NCBI RefSeq assembly: GCF_007860095.1
Contig: NZ_SJPT01000004.1
Coordinates: 612,729 to 676,728 of the forward strand
Source of the DNA: Novipirellula galeiformis
GTDB taxonomy: Bacteria; Planctomycetota; Planctomycetia; Pirellulales; Pirellulaceae
Direction of reading: 5' to 3'
Length of the DNA stretch: 64,000 bases
The position numbers and the translations under genes were made by a program. Every line of letters begins with the position of its first letter. Within the stretch, counting starts at the first letter, position 1. Positions 29,013 to 38,187 of the stretch are shown piece by piece. The notes under the pieces are model-generated. The model was not told the origin of the DNA and did not search any database. It saw only the letters and a list, made by a program, of their open reading frames with translations.

Positions 29013-29828
29013 TCACATGCCGGTCCAGAACCAGACGCCCAGCAGAATGCAAATCGAATTGACGACCCAGGCGAAGATCAGCTTGCGTCGCGCCGTAGCG
29101 TCACGATAGGCGGTCGCTGGGATTTTTAGTGTGACGTATAGCGAGTAAAAGTTAAGCAGCGGTGGAAACACTAAAATTCCAACGATCGATGACAGATAAG
29201 CTCGCTTGACCGATTCGGCGACCGATTCATCGATTTCCGCATGCACGTCGCGGCGTTCGTTTCGCTTCTTGGGTGGATGTTCCGGCAGATCCGAAATCAG
29301 AGTGGGAGGATGATAGGGATTGTCCGAATCGTTGATCGGCTCCGTCGAAGTTTCGCTGACAAAGTCACCGGCACCCAAATGTGATTCAAAGCCATCTTGC
29401 GTTTTGGGAACGTGGCGTCCGGTGGCATCCTGCTCGCTACGTCGTTTGTTGCAACTCCAGCAAACTTCGAACGCGGGCTCGTTCTGTTCTTCACATCGCG
29501 AACAAATCCAGGGTCCCGCACTTTGGATCAATCTCTCGTCAGCCCTCAGCAGATCGACTGCCCGCTGGTAATCCGCTGAGGCGACCTCGATCCGTACCAA
29601 GCGGTCCGTTCCGGCGCCGCCCATGCTGAGTGCCACCGCGGCATCGGTCCCAGTGACGAGTGAGCGAATCCCGGCGGCCGCTAATCGGATCCGAATGGTC
29701 TCGGCCGAAAACGCATCGGCATACTCGCGGACGCTGACCATCGAGCCTCGATCCTTCGAGACCGGTATCGCCGGGGCCTCAATATCAACTTCGGCTGAAT
29801 CGGCGTCTGGAAATTCCGAACTCGGCAA
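29013..29828 (-). CDS. DUF2007 - zinc ribbon - two-helix membrane protein
   Basis: 271 residues in three parts. Residues 30-100 (MVSVREYADAFSAETIRIRL through the hydrophobic strand DRLVRIEVASADYQRAVDLL) resemble DUF2007, a putative signal-transducing domain. Next is a RanBP2-type zinc ribbon, WICSRCEEQNEPAFEVCWSC, with two CxxC pairs. After a polar linker, two C-terminal membrane helices (LSSIVGILVFPPLLNFYSLY and KLIFAWVVNSICILLGVWFW) anchor it. This layout is recurrent in planctomycetes to my knowledge, but its function is not known. It is divergent from the PVC cytochrome gene. Confidence 0.85.
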   Translation of the reverse strand: MPSSEFPDADSAEVDIEAPAIPVSKDRGSMVSVREYADAFSAETIRIRLAAAGIRSLVTGTDAAVALSMGGAGTDRLVRIEVASADYQRAVDLLRADERLIQSAGPWICSRCEEQNEPAFEVCWSCNKRRSEQDATGRHVPKTQDGFESHLGAGDFVSETSTEPINDSDNPYHPPTLISDLPEHPPKKRNERRDVHAEIDESVAESVKRAYLSSIVGILVFPPLLNFYSLYVTLKIPATAYRDATARRKLIFAWVVNSICILLGVWFWTGM

Positions 29829-30054
29829 AATGCTTGTCTCCGAACACGCATAATCGGAAATGGGAACGCTCTCTGCGATAGAATAACCGTGCCTGGAATG
29901 GTGCGAGGGGCAAAATCATTGACTAGTATAGTCGCTAGGGGGATCTCCGATTTTGCCTGACCACCCCCATTCGTCTGTTTCCTCTTAGCGGCGAATCTTG
30001 GCTCATTCACTATAACCGCATCCCGTCTTCCTCCTATCCGTTAGGTGAACTTCC

Positions 30055-33000
30055 ATGCCGATCCGCTACCGGACATCCCAAAACGTCGCATTCACCGTGG
30101 CCCTTCTCTCGCTCGCCCTGCTCGGGCACGCTCTGCTTGGCGGGGCTGTGCAAGCGGAATCGATTCAGCTTCGCGACGGGCAACGTGTAGCCCTGGTTGG
30201 CAATAGTACCGCAGAGCGGATGAACTTGTTTGGGAATTTGGAAACCCTTCTTCAATTACGTACTCACGATCAACGCATTCAGTTCCGTAACTTTGGTTGG
30301 CCCGCCGATGAAGTCGCCAATCAACAGCGCCCGGGGAATTACACGCTGATCGACGACCCATTCAAAGTATATGGTGCTGACTTTTTTCTTTGCTTTTTTG
30401 GATTCAACGAATCGTTCGCGGGTGACTCACCCGAAGCGATCGAAACGTTCGTTGCCAATTATCGTGCGTATCTGAGCAAGATTACCACTGAATTTACCGT
30501 TGACGGGCGAAAGCCATCGTTCATCTTGGTCACCCCGATCGCATTTGAATCGACGGGAAACCGTTTGCATGCGGACGCGGTCTCGCGCAACGCGATTCTA
30601 GCCAAGTACGCCGAAGCGGTTCGCCAGCTTGGAAAGTCCGAGAATTATCGGGTCGTCGACGTCTTTGCATCGACCCAAGAATTGTTCTCTCGCGAACCGG
30701 GGGCGCAGTTCACGATCAATGGGATTCATTTGAATGAACAGGGCGATGTGGAACTCGCGCGTATGATTGACGCCCAATTGTTCGACGAACCGGCGCCGCA
30801 AGTCGACGGAGCACAAATGGAAAAGCTTCGCACCGCGATCAACGACAAATCATGGTTGCACCTGCAAGACTATCGCATGCTAAACGGTTGGTATGTCTAT
30901 GGGGGTCGACGCACCTGGGATACGGAAACGTTTCCGACCGAGTTTCGCAAGATTCGCCAAATGGTCGCCGTTCGCGATCGCTACGTATGGGATATCGCCG
31001 CGGGACGACCGGTAGCCGATCAGCCTGACGATTCGGGGACCGGTGAGGTTTTCATTCCGGAAACCATGTTCGGATCTCGCGATGAAAAGTTCCGACAATT
31101 TCGCGAACCCAAGACGCTCGAGTATCCCACGCCCGAAGAATCGATTTCTCAGATGACCGTGCCGGAGGACTTCCGGGTGGAATTGTTTGCTTCAGAGCGA
31201 GAATTTCCGGAACTCGCCAACCCGACTCAACTAGCGTTTGACGAAAAAGGGCGATTGTGGGTTTCATGCATGGTGAACTATCCACAATGGTTGCCGGGGT
31301 CGTCGCGTCCGAGTGACCGCTTGTTGATTCTCGAAGACACCGATGGCGACGGGAAAGCTGATAAGTGCACGACGTTCTACGACAAATTGATTTGCCCCAC
31401 GGGCTTCGAATTTTACGATGGTGGCGTGTTGGTCGTTGACGAACCACGGATCATTCACTTGAAGGATACCGATGGTGATGACCAAGCCGACGTCGTTGTG
31501 CACATGCTCGACGGACTCGCAACGGATGACACTCACCATACGATGGGGGCCTGGGAATTCTCGCATGGCGGTTTGATGTACATGCAAGAAGGCGTTTCGA
31601 TGTCGACCACCTTGGAAACCCCCTGGGGGCCCTTCCGCAATCATGGACCTTCGGGATCATACGTGTGGGACATTGAATCGCTTAAGATCCGTCACTTCCG
31701 CACCCCTGCTTACGGAAATCCATGGTGTTTGGTTTTCGACAAATGGGGCATGGGGGTGATTGGTGACGGTACTGGGGCTCAACAGCACTGGTCGAGCTTG
31801 TTTTCGGGTGCTGCGGTTCGTTCGCGAAGCAGCGTGCAACCCATCTTCAACAATGAAGGCATGCGGCCTGCGGTGGGCAGCGAATTTTTGACCTCGCGTC
31901 ACTTTCCCGAAGCCTATCACGATCACTTTATCTATGCCTGCGTGATCAACATGCATGGGATGCCCAAGTTCACGATCGAAGATGAACCGGGAACGGCCGG
32001 TTTCACCGGAAAGCGAATCGAGGATTTGCTCTCCTCGACGGACATGTTCTTCCGCCCGGTCGATCCCAAAGTCGGTCCCGATGGGGCGGTGTGGTTCGGC
32101 GATTGGTGCAACGCGCTGATTGGACACATGCAGTATTCCCAACGCGATCCGAACCGAGATCATGAGCATGGGCGTGTCTATCGCATGGTCTACGACAAAA
32201 AGCCGCTCATCGAGCCTGTTTTGCAAGACAAGAAAAGCGTCGATGAATTGCTCGAGCAACTCAGCACCTACGAGCTTCGAACTCGCTATCGCGTTCGTCG
32301 TGCCTTGCATGACCGCGATGAAAACGAAGTGCTAACCAAGGCGTCCGCGTGGTTAGGTGATTCCAACGATCCGATGCGAATGTGCGAAGTGCTCTGGTTG
32401 CAAGAGTTCTTTCATCAGGTTGATCCCGCGTTGGTCAACCGGATCATGAAAAGCGAGGACTTTCATGCTCGCAGTGCCGCCATTCACGTGGTCGGCAACC
32501 AATGGGAATGGATGGAGAATCCAAACGAAATTTTGCGTCAATCGATTCTCGACGAGCACCCTCGCGTGCGACTCGAAACGCTTCGAGCGTTGAGTTTCCA
32601 GCAAACGATCGAGTCGGTCGAAATCTCGCTACGGATTTACGAGAACTCGCGTGATTCGTGGATCGACTACGTATTCGAGCACACGTTGCAAGCACTACGA
32701 CCGGTCTGGGAAAAGGCCAGTGAAGATCCTGAGTACTTGGCAAGTTTGTCGCCTGAGTCGCAAAAAGTGCTTCGCGACTATCAGCATTCCACCGGTCCTG
32801 GACGCGACATCTACGTGCCACTTCGCACGGTCATGAACCCGGATAAAAAATCCGAGCATGACAAGGCACTCGCGAAACTCGTTGCCGCGGGTGGGGGAAG
32901 CATGGACAATGGTTCGAAGGTGTTCGAACGCGCCTGTGCCGCATGTCACTTGCATGGCAAGTTGGGCAAAGAGTTCGGTCCCAAGTTGACGGACGTCGGA

Positions 33001-33804
33001 AGTCGCTTCTCGCGAGAGCAACTGATTCGTTCGATCGTTTGGCCGAATGAAGAAATCTCCAAAGGCTTCGAAACCGTTCAAGTCCTGACCTACGATGGGC
33101 AACCTTTTGCCGGGTTCATCCTGGCTGAGGATGAAACAACGTTGACGCTCGGCATCGCCAACGGCAAGGTTGAAAAGATTGACAAGGAAGAGATCGAAAT
33201 TCGCAAGGAAATGAAGGCCAGTAGCATGCCCGAAGGTTTGCTAGAAACGATTTCGCCTGGTGAGTTTTTGGACCTGATTGCCTTTCTCAATGATGGTTGG
33301 ATTTCGACCGATGCCAACAAGCAGCTGAAGTTGCGAAAGCACGGTGAGTTTGAAGAGGTCTCGCGCGATGCTCAATTGAAGCTTGGAGCTAGCTTCCAGA
33401 GTCAATACTCCGAAGAAGCTTCATTGTTCTTGAGCGGCAAATCACCGAAAAAGTTTGATTTCGCGTTTCATTCTCGCGAGGGCGCCAAACCCGAGGAGTC
33501 CTTCATCGTCATCCGTTTGGCCGGCCCCACAGAGTTGCGTCATGGGGAGCTTACCAATCGCCGCACCGCTAAGTTCCATGCTCGTGCAAAAGGGTTGGCG
33601 ATGTGGACTAGCAACGATGGGCAATCGTGGGACAAGGTTTGGACGAGCGAGAAACCCGCTGCGACGTGGTCTTTCGATTTACCCGCGGGAACCAAGGCTC
33701 AGTACATCAAGTTGGGACTTGAGAACGGTGGCACATTCCACCTCGATCAAGCCGTCTTTTTCGGAAGTCGTTTGCCTAACTCTGAACCGGTAAACCAAAA
33801 GTAA
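30055..33804 (+). CDS. SGNH hydrolase - PVC dehydrogenase-like domain - c-type haem fusion
   Basis: 1,249 residues, exported by a signal peptide (VALLSLALLGHALLGGAVQA). Residues 40-250 form an SGNH/GDSL-type domain: VALVGNSTAERM, FFGFNESFAG and the final INGIHLNEQGD. Residues 360-700 are the PVC 'membrane-bound dehydrogenase' beta-propeller-like domain (VPEDFRVELFASEREFPELA; WVSCMVNYPQWLPG), followed by HEAT-like helices. A cytochrome c-like module follows with CxxCH at about residue 961 (ACAACHLHGKLGKEFGPKLT) and the PVC heme-domain continuation. The C-terminus has a beta-sandwich of about 150 residues. It is probably a periplasmic oxidoreductase of carbohydrate degradation, typical of Pirellulaceae. 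ATG 30055 has aggtg eight bases upstream. Confidence 0.92.
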   Translation: MPIRYRTSQNVAFTVALLSLALLGHALLGGAVQAESIQLRDGQRVALVGNSTAERMNLFGNLETLLQLRTHDQRIQFRNFGWPADEVANQQRPGNYTLIDDPFKVYGADFFLCFFGFNESFAGDSPEAIETFVANYRAYLSKITTEFTVDGRKPSFILVTPIAFESTGNRLHADAVSRNAILAKYAEAVRQLGKSENYRVVDVFASTQELFSREPGAQFTINGIHLNEQGDVELARMIDAQLFDEPAPQVDGAQMEKLRTAINDKSWLHLQDYRMLNGWYVYGGRRTWDTETFPTEFRKIRQMVAVRDRYVWDIAAGRPVADQPDDSGTGEVFIPETMFGSRDEKFRQFREPKTLEYPTPEESISQMTVPEDFRVELFASEREFPELANPTQLAFDEKGRLWVSCMVNYPQWLPGSSRPSDRLLILEDTDGDGKADKCTTFYDKLICPTGFEFYDGGVLVVDEPRIIHLKDTDGDDQADVVVHMLDGLATDDTHHTMGAWEFSHGGLMYMQEGVSMSTTLETPWGPFRNHGPSGSYVWDIESLKIRHFRTPAYGNPWCLVFDKWGMGVIGDGTGAQQHWSSLFSGAAVRSRSSVQPIFNNEGMRPAVGSEFLTSRHFPEAYHDHFIYACVINMHGMPKFTIEDEPGTAGFTGKRIEDLLSSTDMFFRPVDPKVGPDGAVWFGDWCNALIGHMQYSQRDPNRDHEHGRVYRMVYDKKPLIEPVLQDKKSVDELLEQLSTYELRTRYRVRRALHDRDENEVLTKASAWLGDSNDPMRMCEVLWLQEFFHQVDPALVNRIMKSEDFHARSAAIHVVGNQWEWMENPNEILRQSILDEHPRVRLETLRALSFQQTIESVEISLRIYENSRDSWIDYVFEHTLQALRPVWEKASEDPEYLASLSPESQKVLRDYQHSTGPGRDIYVPLRTVMNPDKKSEHDKALAKLVAAGGGSMDNGSKVFERACAACHLHGKLGKEFGPKLTDVGSRFSREQLIRSIVWPNEEISKGFETVQVLTYDGQPFAGFILAEDETTLTLGIANGKVEKIDKEEIEIRKEMKASSMPEGLLETISPGEFLDLIAFLNDGWISTDANKQLKLRKHGEFEEVSRDAQLKLGASFQSQYSEEASLFLSGKSPKKFDFAFHSREGAKPEESFIVIRLAGPTELRHGELTNRRTAKFHARAKGLAMWTSNDGQSWDKVWTSEKPAATWSFDLPAGTKAQYIKLGLENGGTFHLDQAVFFGSRLPNSEPVNQK

Positions 33805-34199
33805 CGAGCCCCGCTCGAGCGAGTGTGCTTGTCGAAATAACCTTTTTTGACACGTTAGCCGCCTGCGTCGCTAAGGCAATTCAAACGCTGAAGCAATTCA
33901 AACCCAGAGTCGTGGCCATGCCATGGCTCTGGGTTTTCTGTTCCATCGCTTCGTTTTCCCCTACGTGCTTAAGAGAATCGTCGGGTTTGGGAAAGTCCTC
34001 TATGCCCGGGCAGCTCGCTTCGGAATCCCCAACTTGGAATGGCAGCTTCAGCGAAGGTGCCCGATGCACGGCAGTCGGATGATGCTAAGATAGCTCGCAT
34101 CCAGAATATCAAGCACTTCGCGCCCTGCTGCTGCGCAAACGGTGCCAAGGGTGTGAGAGAGTGATTCAACATGATTAAGTTAGCGTGGGAGCAAACGTG
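33805..34199. other. Intergenic gap, 395 bp
   Basis: Contains the terminator at 33900-33940 and a 17-bp direct repeat beginning caattcaaacgctgaag. No gene seen. The last bases (tgggagc) serve as ribosome-binding site for the next gene. Confidence 0.6.
33900..33940 (+). terminator. Rho-independent terminator after the PVC cytochrome gene
   Basis: Stem aaacccagag / ctctgggttt (33900-33909 and 33927-33936), extended internally by ccatgccatgg, followed by tctgtt. It lies about 95 bp after the stop. Confidence 0.75.
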
Positions 34200-34970
34200 A
34201 TGGCGAATGAGAATGCAACACCAGAGACAGAGGATAAATCGATGAGTTCAACGTCAGACGTCGCTAAGAAACCGTCGAAGTCGAACTCGATTTTTCTGGT
34301 TCCGTATCCAAAATTTATCTTCATGTACCCCACATTGATTGTGGCGACCGTGGCGGCGATCGTGATGTATTTGGGCGGTTACCACACTGTCGATCCCGAC
34401 ACGCAAACGGTTCCGGTCGTGATGACAGGATTGTTTCTATTGGTGATGGTCACCAACATGTTCGTCATCGTTTTCGATTTTCCTCGCGCGACGTCGCTGA
34501 CGTTGGTCTTCGTGCTGGCCACGATTGGCATGGGAATTTGGATTTTGACGTTGGTCTATCCCGATTTGATGCCGACGATTGAAAGCGTACTCTCCGGGAT
34601 TCGACCCGCCGCCAACACGACCTTCTTTGTCTGCACGGCGCTGGCGATGATTTTGATGTATGTCGCCGTCTTTGTGAGCGTACGATTCGACTACTGGGAA
34701 CTCCGGAACAACGAACTGCTACATCATCACGGGTTTCTGAGCGACTTGAAACGCTATCCCGCTCCGAATCTGCGAGTCGATAAAGAGATCAATGATATTT
34801 TTGAGTTCATGCTGCTTGGTGCTGGCCGTTTGATTTTGCACCCCACGACCGAAAAACGAGCGATCGTGTTGGACAATATCTTGTTCGTTGGAAACAAAGA
34901 GCGAGAACTGACTCGCGTGCTCGGTTCAATCAAAGTTCAAATCGGCAGCGATTCGTCTGGATCAAACTAA
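34200..34970 (+). CDS. Four-helix membrane protein with PH-like C-terminal domain
   Basis: 256 residues from ATG 34200 (frame open to GTG 34185). A polar Ser/Lys-rich N-terminus is followed by four membrane helices: PTLIVATVAAIVMYLGGYH, VVMTGLFLLVMVTNMFVIVF, LTLVFVLATIGMGIWILTLV and FVCTALAMILMYVAVFVSVR. The C-terminal 85 residues are beta-rich (DYWELRNNELLHHHGFLSDL; IDNDIF-like strands) and look like a bacterial PH domain, but I cannot confirm it. Unknown function. The next gene follows 37 bp later on the same strand. Confidence 0.8.
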   Translation: MANENATPETEDKSMSSTSDVAKKPSKSNSIFLVPYPKFIFMYPTLIVATVAAIVMYLGGYHTVDPDTQTVPVVMTGLFLLVMVTNMFVIVFDFPRATSLTLVFVLATIGMGIWILTLVYPDLMPTIESVLSGIRPAANTTFFVCTALAMILMYVAVFVSVRFDYWELRNNELLHHHGFLSDLKRYPAPNLRVDKEINDIFEFMLLGAGRLILHPTTEKRAIVLDNILFVGNKERELTRVLGSIKVQIGSDSSGSN

Positions 34971-35007
34971 TCGGCCCTTCCCGTACTTTCCCCCCCATTT
35001 CTTTGGC

Positions 35008-37077
35008 GTGATTGTGAAACGCTTTTACGTTAGTTTTTTGGTGTGGTTGATCGCGATGCCTGTCGCTTCGGCAGCGAGCTGGACTCTTTTCCCAGAGCGT
35101 TGCAACGACGTCGATATTCAACGACGCGACCAAGTGATCGAAATCCTCACCACGGGGAACGATCCGTATCTCGTGGGTGAACTGAGTGAAATCGGGGCGG
35201 AAGATGCCGTGCTTCAGTTCGACTACTTTTGCGTTTCGGGAATTGAACAAGTCGAGTTATTTTTGGGGCGAACCCATTTCGGCGACACCCCGCTGAGCTT
35301 GCCGTCGATTCCGGTGGCGGAAGCGTGGCAAACCTATAGTACGCCCGTGCAGCTCGATCGGCTGCGAAACGGCGATCCGGCTCACCACACATTGCGGATC
35401 GATTTGGGGCAAAGGCCCGGCGTTCGGATCCAACTTCGCAACGTCCACATGCGGGGAACGACGCCGCAAGAGAAACAACGCGAAGCGAACCAGCAGCAAT
35501 TGCGGCAGCAAAAGATTATCCAAGCCGAACGGATTCGCAGCTACCTTTCGCAGTCGTTTCCCGCCAAAATCGATTCGGTGGTCGTTGACCAAGACACCCT
35601 CACGATTTCATTTTCGGCCTTGCCCACAACGCTCTCGGTCTCGGACGTCCAGCTCATCGAATGTCCGCCGTGGCAATCGATCAGCCAATCCGTCGAGCCG
35701 ACTGAAGTGGAGCCCACTAAAGTTGACGTGGCGATTCAGCGTCATGATCGTAAAATCACCATGCGGTTGCCGCGGTTTGATGGCCAACGAGATCGATTGC
35801 AGAGCGGTTGGCGGCTGACACGATCGGTCTCGGGGCAATCGTCTTACCTCACCCCGCGGGCGTTCGCCACCGAGATCAACGTGGTCGGCGATAACCATGC
35901 GCCGCATCGCCCGGTGCCTGCGAATCAGAAAGGGTTGGGCGGTATTGGTTTGCATGGGCCAATCGAGGAGCTCAAAGAACTGGGAGTCACTGCGATCACC
36001 GTCAATATCGCGATCAATGCCTTTGTGAAAGATTCGCCCGGTCAAGGTCGAATCAACATCCCAACCTCGGGCGAACCGGTTTATTTCGACACGCTCACGC
36101 TATCGCACTACGACCGTGTGATGAACTGGGCTCGGGAAAACAACGTGGTGGTTTCGGCAATCATTCTGATTCCGACCCCACGTGTTGGCAAAGACACCTC
36201 ACCGTTGGTCCATCCCGACAATGATGGCGGCATCTATACGATGCCCGATTTGACGACGCGGCGAGGATCCGACATCTATGCGTTTGTGATAAGCGAAATA
36301 GCGCGGCGGTACAGCAATACCGACGCCGCTCCGGGAGGCATCAGCAACTGGATCGCGCACAACGAAATCGACTTCCACACGGTGTGGACCAACATGGGGC
36401 TGCAGCCTCGCGAGATCGTGACCGAGACCTACTATCGGTCGATGCGGATCATTCACAACGCGGCTCGCCAGTCCAACCCACATGCTCGTGTGTTCGCATC
36501 ACTGACACATCATTTCAATGTCCCCGACGATGGCCAGTGGCGGCAACTCTCAGGCCGCGAAGTGATCCAGTCGCTGCAACGCTATTCCGTCTTGGAAGGC
36601 GACTTTGCTTGGGGTGTGGCCTATCATCCCTATCCACAAAACCTATTTGCGTCGGTGCCGTGGAATGATACTCGCATCAGCGATGATTTCGACACGCCGC
36701 TGGTGACGATTCAGAACTTGCAGGTGTTTGGTCGTTTTATGCAGCAAGAATCGATGCGTGATCCTGCTGGCAGGATACGTCCGGTGTTGTTCAGCGAGCA
36801 AGGTTTCCATACCGATTCGTACGACGCTGATGCTCAGGATCGGCAAGCGGCGGCGCTGCGGTATGCAATGAAAAAAGTTCATGCAATGCCGATGGTCGAG
36901 TCCTTTCATTACCATCGCTGGATCGATCATCCCGATGAAGGCGGATTGATGCTAGGTTTGAGAACGTTGCCCAGCGAAGCGGAACCGTATGGCAAACGCA
37001 AACGCGCGTGGGAAGTTTATCAAGCGATTGGCACGGAGCGAGAAGAGCAAGTCAGCCAGGGTTTACCGACGCCGTAA
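35008..37077 (+). CDS. Secreted DUF5722-like protein, probable TIM-barrel glycosidase-type fold
   Basis: 689 residues with a signal peptide (FYVSFLVWLIAMPVASAAS). The first 300 residues are beta-rich and may bind carbohydrate. The second half reads KGLGGIGLHGPIEELKELGV, then MNWARENNVVVSAIILIP, WIAHNEIDFHTVWTNMG and RPVLFSEQGFHTDSYD. That spacing of an NE pair and a late SEQG resembles a clan-A glycoside hydrolase acid/base and nucleophile, and fits DUF5722. The start is GTG 35008 or GTG 35014; no ATG is available. It follows the membrane protein by 37 bp and is probably co-transcribed. Substrate unknown; the catalytic assignment is inference. Confidence 0.75.
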   Translation: MIVKRFYVSFLVWLIAMPVASAASWTLFPERCNDVDIQRRDQVIEILTTGNDPYLVGELSEIGAEDAVLQFDYFCVSGIEQVELFLGRTHFGDTPLSLPSIPVAEAWQTYSTPVQLDRLRNGDPAHHTLRIDLGQRPGVRIQLRNVHMRGTTPQEKQREANQQQLRQQKIIQAERIRSYLSQSFPAKIDSVVVDQDTLTISFSALPTTLSVSDVQLIECPPWQSISQSVEPTEVEPTKVDVAIQRHDRKITMRLPRFDGQRDRLQSGWRLTRSVSGQSSYLTPRAFATEINVVGDNHAPHRPVPANQKGLGGIGLHGPIEELKELGVTAITVNIAINAFVKDSPGQGRINIPTSGEPVYFDTLTLSHYDRVMNWARENNVVVSAIILIPTPRVGKDTSPLVHPDNDGGIYTMPDLTTRRGSDIYAFVISEIARRYSNTDAAPGGISNWIAHNEIDFHTVWTNMGLQPREIVTETYYRSMRIIHNAARQSNPHARVFASLTHHFNVPDDGQWRQLSGREVIQSLQRYSVLEGDFAWGVAYHPYPQNLFASVPWNDTRISDDFDTPLVTIQNLQVFGRFMQQESMRDPAGRIRPVLFSEQGFHTDSYDADAQDRQAAALRYAMKKVHAMPMVESFHYHRWIDHPDEGGLMLGLRTLPSEAEPYGKRKRAWEVYQAIGTEREEQVSQGLPTP

Positions 37078-37085
37078 CGGTCGTT

Positions 37086-38123
37086 TTAGGACTTTCCCAG
37101 CACATGGCATGTTGAACCGATATCGACCTGCAACGCCTCCGCACTTGCGGCGTCGATTGTCACGTCGCCATTGGGTTGGTCGATCAAAACACTGGTATAC
37201 ACACTGGTAAAACCTTGATGCGTGCTACAGACGATGTGCTTTTCTAGATCGCTGGTTTCGGAGCCGCTCGGTTGGTTGGCGAGAATCGATTTCACGGTCA
37301 GTTCTCGAGTTCGTTTGACCGCGTTGATTTGATTCGTTTCGCAGCTAATCATCGGTCCGCCGTCAAAGATGTCGACGAACGCGGTTTCGCCGAAGCCTTC
37401 CTTTTTCAGCATCGTCAGCGCGGGAACGGTTTCATCGTGCACTTGCCCGATGCCGTCGCGAATCTCGTCGGGCAGCAGATCGAGATAGATCGGTGAATCG
37501 GGCATTAGTTCTTCGATGAATTGCTTCGACACGGTGGACAACGCATCGGCGATGGCGAATTCGATGGGGATAAATTTGCCCGCCACCGCATCAAAAAAAG
37601 GAACCTTGCCGTCGGCCGTCGCCTTGCCGCGCATCTCGGCGATCACGCGATCGGCGAAGCGGTGTGGTCGCATCGCAATCAGGGCGAAACGGGCCATCGA
37701 TAACCAACGACCGAAGCCGTGACCGCGATATCGGCCGCGTAAAAACAGGCTGCCGATTTCAGTCGGACCATCATGAATCCGCGTCAATTGAAGTGAATGA
37801 CGGACTTGCCGAAGGCCAAGCTGTGCGCTGACGTGTTCGGTTTCGATCAACTGGTAAGCATAAAACGGTTGGTAGCCACCGGTCTTGGCATAGACCGTCG
37901 ACGTACCCGCCAATTCTCCCGTTTCCTGATTCACCAAAACCAACACGTACGGTTCGCCTCGAGGTGACGGACCGCTACGCGAAAAGGCAAACTCGGAGTG
38001 TTCGATGCGATCAAGCAACTGATCTCGTTTCAGCTGCAAACTGGTCAATCCACGGGTCGCCGACTTGACCAAGTCGTGAAGTGCATCCAGATCGTCGATG
38101 CGAACCGCGCGTAGAACCCACAT
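37086..38123 (-). CDS. Arginine N-succinyltransferase-like acyltransferase (AstA family)
   Basis: 345 residues, the size of AstA. MWVLRAVRIDDLDALHDLVK opens the GNAT-like fold. PTEIGSLFLRGRYRGHGFGR, PHRFADRVIAEMRG, then PIYLDLLPDEIRDGIGQVH are close to AstA conserved blocks, and FDGGPMISCE matches the family's C-terminal substrate loop. AstA transfers succinyl from succinyl-CoA to the alpha-amino group of arginine (or ornithine), opening the AST degradation route. aagagg precedes ATG 38123. It is third in a minus-strand set after an M20 peptidase and a class III aminotransferase. AstB and AstD are not in the window, so the full AST pathway is not shown. Confidence 0.88.
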   Translation of the reverse strand: MWVLRAVRIDDLDALHDLVKSATRGLTSLQLKRDQLLDRIEHSEFAFSRSGPSPRGEPYVLVLVNQETGELAGTSTVYAKTGGYQPFYAYQLIETEHVSAQLGLRQVRHSLQLTRIHDGPTEIGSLFLRGRYRGHGFGRWLSMARFALIAMRPHRFADRVIAEMRGKATADGKVPFFDAVAGKFIPIEFAIADALSTVSKQFIEELMPDSPIYLDLLPDEIRDGIGQVHDETVPALTMLKKEGFGETAFVDIFDGGPMISCETNQINAVKRTRELTVKSILANQPSGSETSDLEKHIVCSTHQGFTSVYTSVLIDQPNGDVTIDAASAEALQVDIGSTCHVLGKS

Positions 38124-38187
38124 CGTTTCAGACCTCTTAAGATGTTACGAGACGCATGTGTGACGACGTGACACTACTTGATTTTAG

